Assembly (NCBI RefSeq): GCF_026240635.1
Contig: NZ_CP110848.1
Location: 3,491,741 to 3,555,740, forward strand
Source: Trichothermofontia sichuanensis B231
GTDB lineage: Bacteria > Cyanobacteriota > Cyanobacteriia > B231
Direction of reading: 5' to 3'
DNA length: 64,000 bases
Both the position numbers and the translations under genes were made by a program. The notes below the pieces were generated by a model. It saw only the letters and a list, made by a program, of their open reading frames with translations, ran no database searches and was not told the DNA's origin. Shown one piece after another: positions 44,059 to 52,338 of the stretch. How positions within the stretch are numbered: position 1 is the first letter of the stretch; every line of letters starts with the position of its first letter.

Positions 44059-45300
44059 ATGGCACAATGGCGGGAAATTTCCGGAGGCGTTACGGCTCCC
44101 AAGGGGTATCAGGCCGCAGGCATCACCGCTGGCTTGAAGTCATCGGGGCAACCTGATTTGGCTCTAATTTTTTCGGAAAGTGAGGCGATCGCGGCGGGGG
44201 TTTTTACTACTAGCCAAGTGCGTGCCGCCTGTGTGGACTACTGTCGGCAATGCCTTCAGGCAAAGCCCAGTGCCCGTGCCATTCTCTGCAATGCGGGACA
44301 GGCCAATGCGGCAACGGGCAGCCAAGGCTGGGACGATGCCGTCGAAAGTGCCCAACTACTGGCGGCTGCCCTCCAGATCCCCCCGGAGTCGGTACTGGTA
44401 GCCTCAACCGGGGTCATTGGTCAACGCATTAAGATGGATGCCCTGCGGGCTGGAATTCCGCAACTGGTGGCCGCCGCCTCGGCCACTGGCTCGGAGGCTG
44501 CGGCCCGCGCCATTACCACCACGGATCTGGTGCCTAAAACGATCGCCCTGGAAACGACGATCGGCGATCGGCCCGTGCGGATCGGGGGGATTGCCAAGGG
44601 ATCGGGGATGATTCACCCGAATATGGCCACCATGCTGTCCTTTATTACCTGTGATGCTGCCGTTGCCCCTCACCTGTGGCAGGAGATGTTGCGTCGGGCC
44701 GTCGATCGCAGCTTTAACCAGATCACCGTTGATGGGGATACCAGCACCAATGACACCGTGCTAGCCCTGGCCAATGGCCAATCCCGTACCCCTGCTATTA
44801 CCGATTGGGGGCCAGAGGCCACAACCCTAGAGGGGATGCTCACGGCGGTGTGTACCCATTTAGCGAGGGCGATCGCCCGTGATGGGGAGGGAGCCACCTG
44901 TTTGATTGAGGTTCAGGTGAGGGGCACCGATACGGAAGCGGCGGCTAACCAGATTGCCCGGACGATCGTGGGTTCTTCCCTGGTCAAATCGGCCATCTTT
45001 GGGCGCGACCCCAACTGGGGGCGGATCGCGGCAGCGGCGGGTCGTGCGGGGGTCCCCTTTGCCCAGGAACATCTGCGGGTGCAATTGGGGGATTTCCTCT
45101 TGATGGATCAGGGCCAACCCCTGCCCTACGATCGCGAAGCGGCCAGCCAATACCTGCGCCAGGCCGCAGCGGGAGCCTATTTGGTTGAGGATACCGTCCT
45201 CATTCAGGTCAGCGTGGGCAATGGTCCGGGTCAGGGACGGGCCTGGGGTTGTGATCTCAGCTATGACTACGTGAAAATTAACGCTGAATATACGACCTGA
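44059..45300 (+). CDS. argJ: Bifunctional ornithine acetyltransferase / N-acetylglutamate synthase
   Basis: A 413-residue enzyme of the arginine pathway that moves the acetyl group from N-acetylornithine to glutamate and can also use acetyl-CoA. The precursor cleaves itself between A190 and T191 in HPNMATMLSF, making alpha and beta chains; T191 is the nucleophile. Conserved STGVIG and the C-terminal end DYVKINAEYTT are present. The ATG at 44059 is chosen because MAQWREISGGVTAPKG is the usual start; a longer frame to 43960 is open. The HD-domain gene follows after 90 bp. Confidence 0.95.
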   Translation: MAQWREISGGVTAPKGYQAAGITAGLKSSGQPDLALIFSESEAIAAGVFTTSQVRAACVDYCRQCLQAKPSARAILCNAGQANAATGSQGWDDAVESAQLLAAALQIPPESVLVASTGVIGQRIKMDALRAGIPQLVAAASATGSEAAARAITTTDLVPKTIALETTIGDRPVRIGGIAKGSGMIHPNMATMLSFITCDAAVAPHLWQEMLRRAVDRSFNQITVDGDTSTNDTVLALANGQSRTPAITDWGPEATTLEGMLTAVCTHLARAIARDGEGATCLIEVQVRGTDTEAAANQIARTIVGSSLVKSAIFGRDPNWGRIAAAAGRAGVPFAQEHLRVQLGDFLLMDQGQPLPYDREAASQYLRQAAAGAYLVEDTVLIQVSVGNGPGQGRAWGCDLSYDYVKINAEYTT

Positions 45301-45389
45301 CCGCTGCTGGATGGCCGATATCCTTCCGGTCCGGTGTGCCCCCACCTGGAGATCGAGTTAGATAGCTACCACGGGAGGAACGCGCAATC

Positions 45390-45839
45390 ATGACATCAAC
45401 TGCCACGGGCAAAATTGCCACGCTGGAGGATGCCGTCGCGATCGCGGCTTTGGCTCACCGTGGCCAACAGGATAAGGCCGGTGCCCCCTATCTGCTTCAT
45501 CCCCTCCGGCTGCTACTGCGGATGGACTCGGAACTGGCAATGATGGCCGCGGTCCTGCATGACGTGGTTGAGGATACAACCTGGACCCTTGAACAGTTAC
45601 GGGAAGCCGGTTTCCCGGAGGCAGTGCTGGCGGCAGTTGACTGCTTAACCCGGCGATCGCACGAAAGCTACGATGCGTTCATCGATCGCATCCGCCAGAA
45701 CCCGATCGCCCGGCAGGTCAAGATCGCCGATCTCGAAGACAACATGAACCTGCAACGGTTGGCCCAAATCAGCCCCCAGGATTTAGGGCGGCTGGAGAAA
45801 TACCACCGAGCTTGGCGCAGGCTCACCAGCCAGGACTGA
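45390..45839 (+). CDS. Small HD-domain phosphohydrolase
   Basis: A 149-residue protein matching the HD domain of RelA/SpoT-type (p)ppGpp hydrolases (MESH1/SAH-like): H37 in LLHPLR, HD at 57-58 in AVLHDVVEDT, ED at 61-62 and later KIADLEDN. No synthetase or ACT domain follows, so it is a single-domain hydrolase. Its substrate may be ppGpp or another nucleotide; that is inferred. The family is common in cyanobacteria. Confidence 0.85.
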   Translation: MTSTATGKIATLEDAVAIAALAHRGQQDKAGAPYLLHPLRLLLRMDSELAMMAAVLHDVVEDTTWTLEQLREAGFPEAVLAAVDCLTRRSHESYDAFIDRIRQNPIARQVKIADLEDNMNLQRLAQISPQDLGRLEKYHRAWRRLTSQD

Positions 45840-46042
45840 ACATCCCCTAGCGACAATCCCCAGGAAGACTCAGTCAACTAGCACCCGCGCAACCAAAGCC
45901 AACGCTGCGATCGCCCCAGGAGGTGGTCAGCATTAAGAAACATCTTAAGAAACATCTAAAATCCGACAGGGAAACTGGGGTATATGGCAAAATCGCTAGG
46001 TAGACTCGATTGAAATCTGAAGTATTAAGTAGGAAAACAACT

Positions 46043-46678
46043 ATGGCTCTTCAACTCGGTGATGTTGTGCCCAACTTCACCCAAGCTTCTAACGTCGGCG
46101 ATATTAACCTTTATGACTGGGCAGGCGATAGCTGGGTCGTTCTGTTCTCCCACCCGGCAGACTATACCCCAGTGTGTACGACCGAATTGGGTGAAGTCGC
46201 CAAGTTGATGCCCGAATTCGAGAAGCGGAACGTCAAGGTTCTGGCTCTCAGCGTTGATGATGTCGAGTCCCACAAGGGGTGGATTAACGACATCAACGAA
46301 ACCCAAAACGTCACGGTGAACTATCCCATCCTCGCCGATGCGGACAAAAAGGTTTCTAACCTGTACGGTATGATTCACCCCAATGCCAATCCCAACCTGA
46401 CGGTGCGCACAGTATTCGTGATTGATCCGGAACGGAAGCTACGGCTGACGATTACCTATCCCCCCAGCACGGGCCGGAATTTTGAGGAAATTCTGCGGGT
46501 GATTGATTCGCTGCAGCTGACAGATAAATACAGCGTGGCAACGCCTGTGAACTGGAAGGATGGCGAAGATGTGGTAGTGGCTCCGTCTATTCCCACTGAG
46601 GAAGCCAAGCAGAAATTCCCGAAGGGGGTAACGGAAATCAAGCCCTACCTGCGGCTGACGCCCCAGCCCAACAAGTAG
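46043..46678 (+). CDS. 1-Cys peroxiredoxin (Prx6 type)
   Basis: A 211-residue thiol peroxidase with the peroxidatic Cys in HPADYTPVCTTE (C45), the conserved Thr, and the long C-terminal domain of Prx6-type enzymes (DWKDGEDVVVAPS-like: NWKDGEDVVVAPSI). No resolving Cys is seen. It reduces hydrogen and alkyl peroxides with ascorbate or glutathione as proposed donors. The ATG at 46043 is the family start; an 11-codon extension is open. It is monocistronic. Confidence 0.93.
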   Translation: MALQLGDVVPNFTQASNVGDINLYDWAGDSWVVLFSHPADYTPVCTTELGEVAKLMPEFEKRNVKVLALSVDDVESHKGWINDINETQNVTVNYPILADADKKVSNLYGMIHPNANPNLTVRTVFVIDPERKLRLTITYPPSTGRNFEEILRVIDSLQLTDKYSVATPVNWKDGEDVVVAPSIPTEEAKQKFPKGVTEIKPYLRLTPQPNK

Positions 46679-46812
46679 GGACTTAAGCCCATATCTGTGG
46701 GTGATTGCCCAGAAACCATTAACCGACTATGTGGGATAGGTTTCACCCAGCGATTTGTGTTGTCACGGGCAGGGTGAGTTAACCTGTCCCCATTGCTCAT
46801 ACTGTTTAGTAG

Positions 46813-47040
46813 ATGTAGCCTTTACCTAATTTGTTCAGTACACCATTAAGGTTTGGATCTTGATCCGACCGAATGGCCTTCATCCCCCAACCCCTTCTCC
46901 CAAACGGGGCGAAGGGGAGCTGGATTTGCTAGTCCCTCTCCCAGAGCGGGAGAGGGATTTAGGGTGAGGGCAGCACCCGTGGGCTGCACCCAGCCTACCT
47001 ATGTGAAACTGTACTTTATAATTCAGGTACAGGCTGTACC
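46813..47040. repeat. Family C element, copy 3 (full length)
   Basis: About 228 bp, from ATGTAGCCTTTACCTAATT to CAGGTACAGGCTGTACC. The ends are imperfect inverted repeats of about 20 bp. The interior has AGTACACCATTAAGGTTTGG, the CATCCCCCAACCCC block, CTCTCCCAGAGCGGGAGAG and CTGTACTTTATAATT. This is the most complete copy. Confidence 0.65.
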
Positions 47041-47087
47041 TCTCCCCCTAACCTCTATCCCAATAACGGGGCTATTAAGAATGGAAT

Positions 47088-47304
47088 TGCCGTGGTGGGT
47101 TAGCAACGGGCTAGGCGTTAGCTCTGTAGTTTTTACCGTGCTCAAAAGCACCTCTGGATGCCGTCACTCGCTGCTGAGCCGCCTGATCGAGGGGGGCGCA
47201 TCCCTACCCCAAGCCGCCTACGTCGCTGGCCATGCCAACACCAGGATGGTCAGCCAGACATACGGACACATGATCAACTGCCCCCAACTGCCCAACTGGC
47301 ACTG
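47088..47304 (+). pseudogene. Tyrosine recombinase C-terminal remnant
   Basis: The 70-residue frame ends with CRHSLLSRLIEGGASLPQAA followed by VAGHANTRMVSQTYGHMI, which looks like the tail of a tyrosine recombinase: RH (box II), GH, and the catalytic Tyr in TYGH. Box I and the N-terminal half are missing, so it is a fragment. It lies 113 bp from the tRNA-Val 3' end on the opposite strand, the classic place for an integrating element. Nothing else of a mobile element remains, and the 46679-47088 part of the spacer is filled by the C repeat. Confidence 0.6.
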
Positions 47305-47417
47305 ATCCCTAACTTGATCCCTAAGTCCCCCCAAACAGACCCAAATAGACCTAAGTATGTCCATACTACAATCGCCCAGGTGCTACGGGGATAAGGGGTT
47401 GGGGGCTGAAACCTAGA

Positions 47418-47491
47418 TGGACACAACTGGACTCGAACCAGTGGCCTCCACGATGTCAACGTGGCGCTCTAACCAACTGAGCTATGCGTCC
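47418..47491 (-). tRNA. tRNA-Val (anticodon GAC)
   Basis: 74 nt on the minus strand. The acceptor arms GGACGCA and TGTGTCC pair with one G-U; the D arm has GCTCAGTTGGTTAGAGC, the anticodon arm CCACG-TTGACAT-CGTGG gives anticodon GAC, and the T arm has GGTTCGAGTCC. The discriminator is A and CCA is not encoded. It reads GUC and GUU codons. Confidence 0.95.
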
Positions 47492-48179
47492 GTGCTCAAC
47501 TTTCCAATATAGCAGAAGACGATCGCGCCTGCCTAGAGATCCCACCCGTTTTCTCGCACACTGCCCATCATACTTTTTGCAATGTTTTGGCAATCAGGAT
47601 CGCTGACCACTCTGAGAAGTGCTAGAGTGGGGGTGTGCATTGTTCCTGTGACTAAGGCCTTGAACAACATCTGCTTTGTATGGTACCCGTGGCAACTCCT
47701 GTGGTACCTGGAAATGAAACTAAAGCGGAAGCGCCAGTGTGACCCGGCTCTGTCGTGGGTTGATCGCTGTGAAGCGCCTAGTATGATGTGATCGGCCTGT
47801 AACTGCTAGGTTCGCCCAACTCTGTACCTACGGTCGTCAATGGTCTGGTACCGTTCTCCCTTCACGTAGGGCCTAGAGATTGCGAACTCGGTCGATCAAC
47901 AGGATGAGTCTTGCTTAATTTTTAATCTGAGCAATTGGGAAAACCGGTTAGCGGCTTCCTGCTTGTCAACGTGGGTGGCGCTCCTTAGGGGAAGCGCGAT
48001 CGCTAGGTAGGGTCTCTCTAAGAGAGACTGACCTAGGGTGATTGTCCTGGAAGCGATTCCCAGGCAGTGCCCGATCGCCTGACAGGTGTCCTGATTGCAC
48101 GCCTATAAGCCAGTCTCGTCCGTTGCAACTTTACATTTCTTTATCCAGTACGCCCTTCATCGACACGGGAGTGTGAATC
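47492..48179. other. Spacer between tRNA-Val and the DHS-like gene
   Basis: About 690 bp. A 69-residue frame at 47582-47791 looks like chance. A hairpin (GTCTCTCTAAGAGAGAC near 48012) and a HIP1 site are present. I find no element of families A-D. Confidence 0.5.
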
Positions 48180-49388
48180 ATGTCGAAAACGCTGAACTAT
48201 AAGATTGCCCCGGCCCCGATGCCCAACAGCATTGGCATTACGGACTTGATCGACGGCTACTTCACTGCTTATAACTCGGCTCGGTTACGGGAGATTTGTC
48301 ACTTGTTATGCCGGGAGGTACTCCAACCGGGGGTAACGGTGGGGCTGAGTTTATCGGGGGCGATGACCCCGGCTGGTTTTGGGGTGGGTATTTTGGCCCC
48401 GCTGATTCGCCACGGCTTTGTGGATTGGATCATTAGCACGGGCGCGAACCTATACCATGATTTGCACTATGGGCTGGGCATGAACCTCTATGCGGGTAGT
48501 CCCTTTGCGGATGATGTTAAGCTGCGCCAGGAAGGACGGATTCGCATTTACGATATTGTGTTTGACTACGATGTACTGCTGGAGACGGACGCCTTCCTGC
48601 GGGAGTTGCTGCGATCAGAACCTTTTCAAAAGCGCATGAGTACTGCTGAGTTCCACTACCTGCTCGGACGTTATGTGCGGGAAGTGGAGCAGCGTTTGGG
48701 GTTGCAACATTCCTGTTTGCTGGCTGCGGCCTATGAGTGTGGTGTACCGATCTACACCTCCTCACCAGGGGATAGTTCGATCGGGATGAATGTGGCTGCC
48801 CTGGCCCTAGAAGGCTCGCAGTTGGTACTGGACCCGTCGCTGGATGTGAATGAAACGGCGGCGATCGTCTATGGTGCCCGCACGTCAGATATCCCTGGGG
48901 TTGAAGGCAAGAGTGCAGCGGTGATTATTGGTGGTGGCAGTCCGAAGAATTTCCTGCTGCAAACCCAGCCCCAGTTGCATGAAGTGTTGGGCCTAGAGGA
49001 ACGGGGCCATGACTACTTTGTGCAAATTACCGATGCGCGTCCGGATACGGGGGGCCTATCAGGTGCGACTCCTAGCGAAGCCGTGAGTTGGGGTAAGGTC
49101 GATCCGGATGAATTGCCCAATACGATCGTCTGCTATACCGACAGCACGATCGCTTTGCCGATTATCTGTGCCTATACAGTGCAACAATGCCCGCCGCGTC
49201 CCCTGAAGCGGCTCTACGATCACCGGGCAGAGTTGGTCGCCAACTTGCAACGGGCCTATCGAGCTGCCCAGGCCAGGATGCAAGCGGAAGCGGAGGTGCT
49301 GACCCCCGTTGCAGCGGTTCCCTATGCAGCCCCGAAATCTATTCCCGTAGCCACCTATCCCTGCGGCACCCCCATTCGCCAGCGCTAG
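48180..49388 (+). CDS. speY: Deoxyhypusine-synthase-like (homospermidine biosynthesis) protein
   Basis: A 402-residue member of the deoxyhypusine synthase family. The NAD site [15 protein letters not shown], the [12 protein letters not shown] block and the active Lys region [19 protein letters not shown] are visible. Bacteria lack eIF5A; bacterial members are proposed to make homospermidine or related polyamines (speY), so the polyamine product is inferred. The Lys in EGKS corresponds to the catalytic Lys of eukaryotic DHS. It is monocistronic. Confidence 0.85.
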   Translation: MSKTLNYKIAPAPMPNSIGITDLIDGYFTAYNSARLREICHLLCREVLQPGVTVGLSLSGAMTPAGFGVGILAPLIRHGFVDWIISTGANLYHDLHYGLGMNLYAGSPFADDVKLRQEGRIRIYDIVFDYDVLLETDAFLRELLRSEPFQKRMSTAEFHYLLGRYVREVEQRLGLQHSCLLAAAYECGVPIYTSSPGDSSIGMNVAALALEGSQLVLDPSLDVNETAAIVYGARTSDIPGVEGKSAAVIIGGGSPKNFLLQTQPQLHEVLGLEERGHDYFVQITDARPDTGGLSGATPSEAVSWGKVDPDELPNTIVCYTDSTIALPIICAYTVQQCPPRPLKRLYDHRAELVANLQRAYRAAQARMQAEAEVLTPVAAVPYAAPKSIPVATYPCGTPIRQR

Positions 49389-49449
49389 GGATCAGGGTGT
49401 TTACAAAGCGTCTCGCCCTGATTTTACGGCCCTCAACCCTTGTATCTTA

Positions 49450-49665
49450 GGTTCTTCTGGGTTTATGGTGGGGGCGCGTAGCGCCCCCACCATAAACCCA
49501 GCATTTGAGTTCTTTAATTTGTAGCTTTTTGCACTGTTATAGTCATTACAATTTAGGCTGAAACAGCACCCTCACCCCCAGCCTCTCTCCCAGATCGGGA
49601 GAGAGGAGTGAAAAACTGTATCGTTCTTATTTGGATTGACCATACACCAAAATCTCAGAAGAGCC
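49450..49665 (-). repeat. Family B element, copy 3, split by a family A element
   Basis: The ends are GGTTCTTCTG and CAGAAGAGCC, in reverse orientation relative to 11787. GTATCTTA is present on both sides (49442-49449 and 49666-49673), an exact 8-bp target duplication. The interior is interrupted after GCACTGT by the 107-bp element at 49538-49644; beyond it the host resumes with CACCAAAATCTCAGAAG, matching CCCCAAAATCCCAGAAG in intact copies. Confidence 0.85.
49538..49644. repeat. Family A MITE-like element, copy 5 (nested in B)
   Basis: A full-length 107-bp copy from TATAGTCATTAC to TTGGATTGACCATA. It is inserted at the TA of the host's TTACCCC stretch, a different TA from that used at 15067, so this is a separate event. 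TA is present at both junctions. Confidence 0.86.
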
Positions 49666-49960
49666 GTATCTTAAAAGATGAGCGGGAGAGGGACCTGCAT
49701 TGATCTGGCTCCCCTTCTCCCGGCCTGGGAAAAGGAGCGGGGGGAGGAGGGCGGCTCGGAGTAAAACGGAACTTTATCAAAAAACATAAAAATTAGAATA
49801 AATCAATATTTTTTTAGATATTTTCAAATCAATTCAAATCAATAATCTCGAAATTTATCAACCATTAAGATCATCCATCTGGAGGACGTTGGCTGCTGGG
49901 AAATAGGGCACACTATTGAATAGAACCTAATGATAATTCAGGCTGTTGAAGGAGGCAACA
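49666..49960. other. Spacer before the pentapeptide repeat gene
   Basis: After the B/A element lie fragments with CTCCCCTTCTCCCGGCCTGGG (a D/C-like core) and then about 150 bp of strongly AT-rich sequence with repeats of TCAATTCAAATCAAT type. It should contain the promoter of the next gene. Confidence 0.45.
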
Positions 49961-50401
49961 ATGCGCTTAACATTTTTAGTAGCAACAGCCGTCGGGGTGA
50001 GTTTGGCCTTCATGCCAGCGGTGGGCGCGGCTGACCCAGCCCAAGTCGATCAACTATTGCGGACAGGGGCCTGCCCTGCCTGTGACCTGACCGATGCCAA
50101 CCTCCAAGGTGCCCATCTGATTGGCGCCGATCTGCGATCGGCCAACCTAAGCGGCGCCGATCTGCGGGAAGCGAATTTAGAGGGAGCTGATCTCACGGGA
50201 GCCGATTTGACCGGGGCTAAACTGAATCAAGCCTGGTTAACTAACGCCAGTCTCAGTTATAGTACCCTGGTAAATGTGGACTTTACCGATACGCAGCTTT
50301 ATCATGCGAATCTCCGAGGTGCAACACTCGTTGGTGCCAATCTGGATAATGCAGTGACTTATGGTGCGAATTTGCATGATGTCCAATTAGACTTGCCCTA
50401 G
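49961..50401 (+). CDS. Exported pentapeptide repeat protein
   Basis: A 146-residue protein with a signal peptide (cleavage after AVGAA) and about 15 pentapeptide repeats of the A(D/N)Lxx type ([20 protein letters not shown]), which fold as a right-handed quadrilateral beta helix. A CPAC motif just before the repeats might form a disulfide in the periplasm or lumen. AAGGAGG lies 6 bases before the ATG at 49961. Such lumenal pentapeptide proteins are frequent in cyanobacteria; function is unknown. Confidence 0.82.
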   Translation: MRLTFLVATAVGVSLAFMPAVGAADPAQVDQLLRTGACPACDLTDANLQGAHLIGADLRSANLSGADLREANLEGADLTGADLTGAKLNQAWLTNASLSYSTLVNVDFTDTQLYHANLRGATLVGANLDNAVTYGANLHDVQLDLP

Positions 50402-50643
50402 GCTCAGTATGGGAAGAGAGCCAGCGGTTTCGCTGCATTATGGTTTCGCTGCATTATATAGACATTGGCGCTGGTTGACGGACCGTTCCCCTCACGTGAG
50501 GAGAGAGAAGAGAGAAAAGAGGAGAGAGGTGATTATCGCTGGGGCCGGACCCTGTTGGGCTGAAGCTCTGGTACAGTAGGCCCACCGCTAAGCTGAGAAG
50601 GGGAGGGAGCGATCGCCAGTCTACGATCGCCGAGTGTAAGAAG

Positions 50644-51528
50644 ATGCTACAGTCTCCGTCCTGGCAACCGGAATTAACGGAGGATGGGTCTTTCACCTTT
50701 TTCTCTGAGGAGTTTGGTGAACATTTTCATAGTCGTGCGGGGGCCAAGCAGGAAGCCTTGCACAAATTTGTGCGGGCTACCCAATTGGCGTATCGTGCCC
50801 AGCAGCCAGCCTTGCGGTTGCTGGATGTTTGCTATGGGTTGGGCTATAACACAGCGGCGGCGTTGACCACGATCGCTGAGGTGAATCCGGCCTGTCAGGT
50901 AGAGGTGTATGGTTTGGAAGTGGATGCGAGTGTGCCTCGCGCTGCCATCACCCCTGAGTTGCTCACGATCTGGTCGCCCCCGGTTCAAGCTATTTTGCGG
51001 GATTTAGCCCAGGACCATCAATGCCAACGGGAGACGTTGAAGGCAACAATACTGCTGGGGGATGCCCGCCAAACGATTCAGACCCTGCGTCAACAGGGCT
51101 TCCGGGCCGATGTTGTCTTTTTGGATCCTTTTTCGCCGCGTCGCTGCCCGCAATTGTGGACCGTAGAGTTCTTCAGCGAAGTGGCGGCCTGCTTAGCCCC
51201 TGATGGCATTCTGGCCACCTATTCGCGATCGGCCTGTGCGCGATCGGCCTTGCTGGCGGCGGGGTTCTGTATTGGAACGATTCCCCCCCGCGCCGAGGCT
51301 TTATCCCATCAATGGTCGGAGGGAACCGTTGCCGCTTTTCAGCCCGATGGCCTCATCCCGCTTTCCCGGATGGAACAGGAACACCTGCAAACCCGTGCTG
51401 CCATCCCCTACCGCGATCCGGATTTATCCGACTCAGCAGCGGCGATTTTAGCGCGTCATCGCCAGGAGCAGGCACGATCGCCCTTAGCCTCTACCTCCAG
51501 TTGGCGGCGGCGGTGGCAGATTGACTAA
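50644..51528 (+). CDS. MnmC-like SAM-dependent methyltransferase
   Basis: A 294-residue protein with the MnmC N-terminal-domain-type methyltransferase fold: DVCYGLGYNT (SAM-binding motif I), the conserved start LTEDGSFTFFSEEFGEHFHS, and VFLDPFSPRRCPQLWTVEFF near the catalytic site. In E. coli MnmC the methyltransferase half makes mnm5U34 in tRNA. The FAD half is absent here, as in many bacteria that have only this domain. Its substrate is inferred from the family. Confidence 0.82.
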   Translation: MLQSPSWQPELTEDGSFTFFSEEFGEHFHSRAGAKQEALHKFVRATQLAYRAQQPALRLLDVCYGLGYNTAAALTTIAEVNPACQVEVYGLEVDASVPRAAITPELLTIWSPPVQAILRDLAQDHQCQRETLKATILLGDARQTIQTLRQQGFRADVVFLDPFSPRRCPQLWTVEFFSEVAACLAPDGILATYSRSACARSALLAAGFCIGTIPPRAEALSHQWSEGTVAAFQPDGLIPLSRMEQEHLQTRAAIPYRDPDLSDSAAAILARHRQEQARSPLASTSSWRRRWQID

Positions 51529-51537
51529 CGGGGGATT

Positions 51538-52023
51538 TTAATCCATTGGAATCAGGTAAGTGCCCCACGTGGGGGCTTGCTGACGTGTTCCCCCTTGCAG
51601 ACGGGCCAAGCGCCAGGTTTTGTTTTCAACTTGGGGTTGGAGGTAAACTTCAAATTGACTGGGTTGGGTGATGGACCGCCCCGCTTCTTTGCGGTTGAGA
51701 TCGTAGGAGCCAGTGACACGATAGGTATCCACATGGGCGATCTGGGTAGGTTCCACCTGTTTAATCTGGACATGCTTAACAGTAAACTTGGGGGCGGATG
51801 AGGTATCCAGGGGTAATTGTTGACTCAGTTCTTCCTGGGCCAGGGCGAGTTGGAGGGCGATCGCGTTGCGGACGATAGTTTGGCTCAGGCCAGGGACCCC
51901 CGTCCCACAGGCAGTTAGTAGGCAGAGCACACCGATGAGGACTAGAGTCCAGCCAGCGCGAAGGCGTTGCCAGAGGGGATTCTGTGTCGAAGCCGGCTGC
52001 ATCATAGCGGAAACATCTACCAA
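51538..52023 (-). CDS. Putative lipoprotein, unknown
   Basis: A 161-residue protein with an N-terminal hydrophobic segment ending in LLTAC (lipobox, Cys about 39) and a C-terminal beta-rich domain. Starts are possible at 52023 or at the ATG pair 18 and 21 bases later. No family is recognised. It converges with the MnmC-like gene, 9 bp apart. Confidence 0.6.
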   Translation of the reverse strand: MVDVSAMMQPASTQNPLWQRLRAGWTLVLIGVLCLLTACGTGVPGLSQTIVRNAIALQLALAQEELSQQLPLDTSSAPKFTVKHVQIKQVEPTQIAHVDTYRVTGSYDLNRKEAGRSITQPSQFEVYLQPQVENKTWRLARLQGGTRQQAPTWGTYLIPMD

Positions 52024-52121
52024 CCCACTGCGATCGACTCTACCAGCAAACTGATCCGATGATCGCGATCGTTGCCTATAGTGATAGAACGCATCATCAG
52101 AGTTGGCATGAGAGGTTGCCT

Positions 52122-52304
52122 ATGTTTGGGTTAGGTTGGCCGGAAATGACTATTATTGCCGTGGTAGCGTTGCTACTCTTTGGTCCCAAGAAGATTCCGG
52201 AGTTGGGCGCGGCCTTGGGGAAAACGCTGCGGGGCTTCCGGGAAGAGTTGAATAAGCCAGAGTTGCCTGCTGAGAAGGAGACCGATCGCGACGATCGCCC
52301 TTGA
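52122..52304 (+). CDS. tatA: Twin-arginine translocase TatA/E subunit
   Basis: A 60-residue protein: a short N-terminal membrane helix (MFGLGWPEMTIIAVVALLLFGPKKIPELG) with the FGPKKIPELG hinge, then an amphipathic helix (GAALGKTLRGFREELNK) and an acidic tail. This is the TatA pore-forming type, exporting folded proteins to periplasm and lumen. The ATG at 52122 with GAGGTT upstream is chosen over 52059, which would add 21 unrelated residues. tatC is not adjacent. Confidence 0.92.
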   Translation: MFGLGWPEMTIIAVVALLLFGPKKIPELGAALGKTLRGFREELNKPELPAEKETDRDDRP

Positions 52305-52338
52305 TTGCCCTTAGGCAGAGTTTGAGAACAAAGCTAAG

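Noticed and set aside
47582-47791. 69-residue frame in the spacer after tRNA-Val
   Set aside because: No Shine-Dalgarno sequence, unusual composition (many Trp and Cys) and no family resemblance; probably chance.
48012-48035. Hairpin GTCTCTCTAAGAGAGAC as a terminator
   Set aside because: No T-run follows and no upstream transcript on that strand is known; the hairpin is weak.
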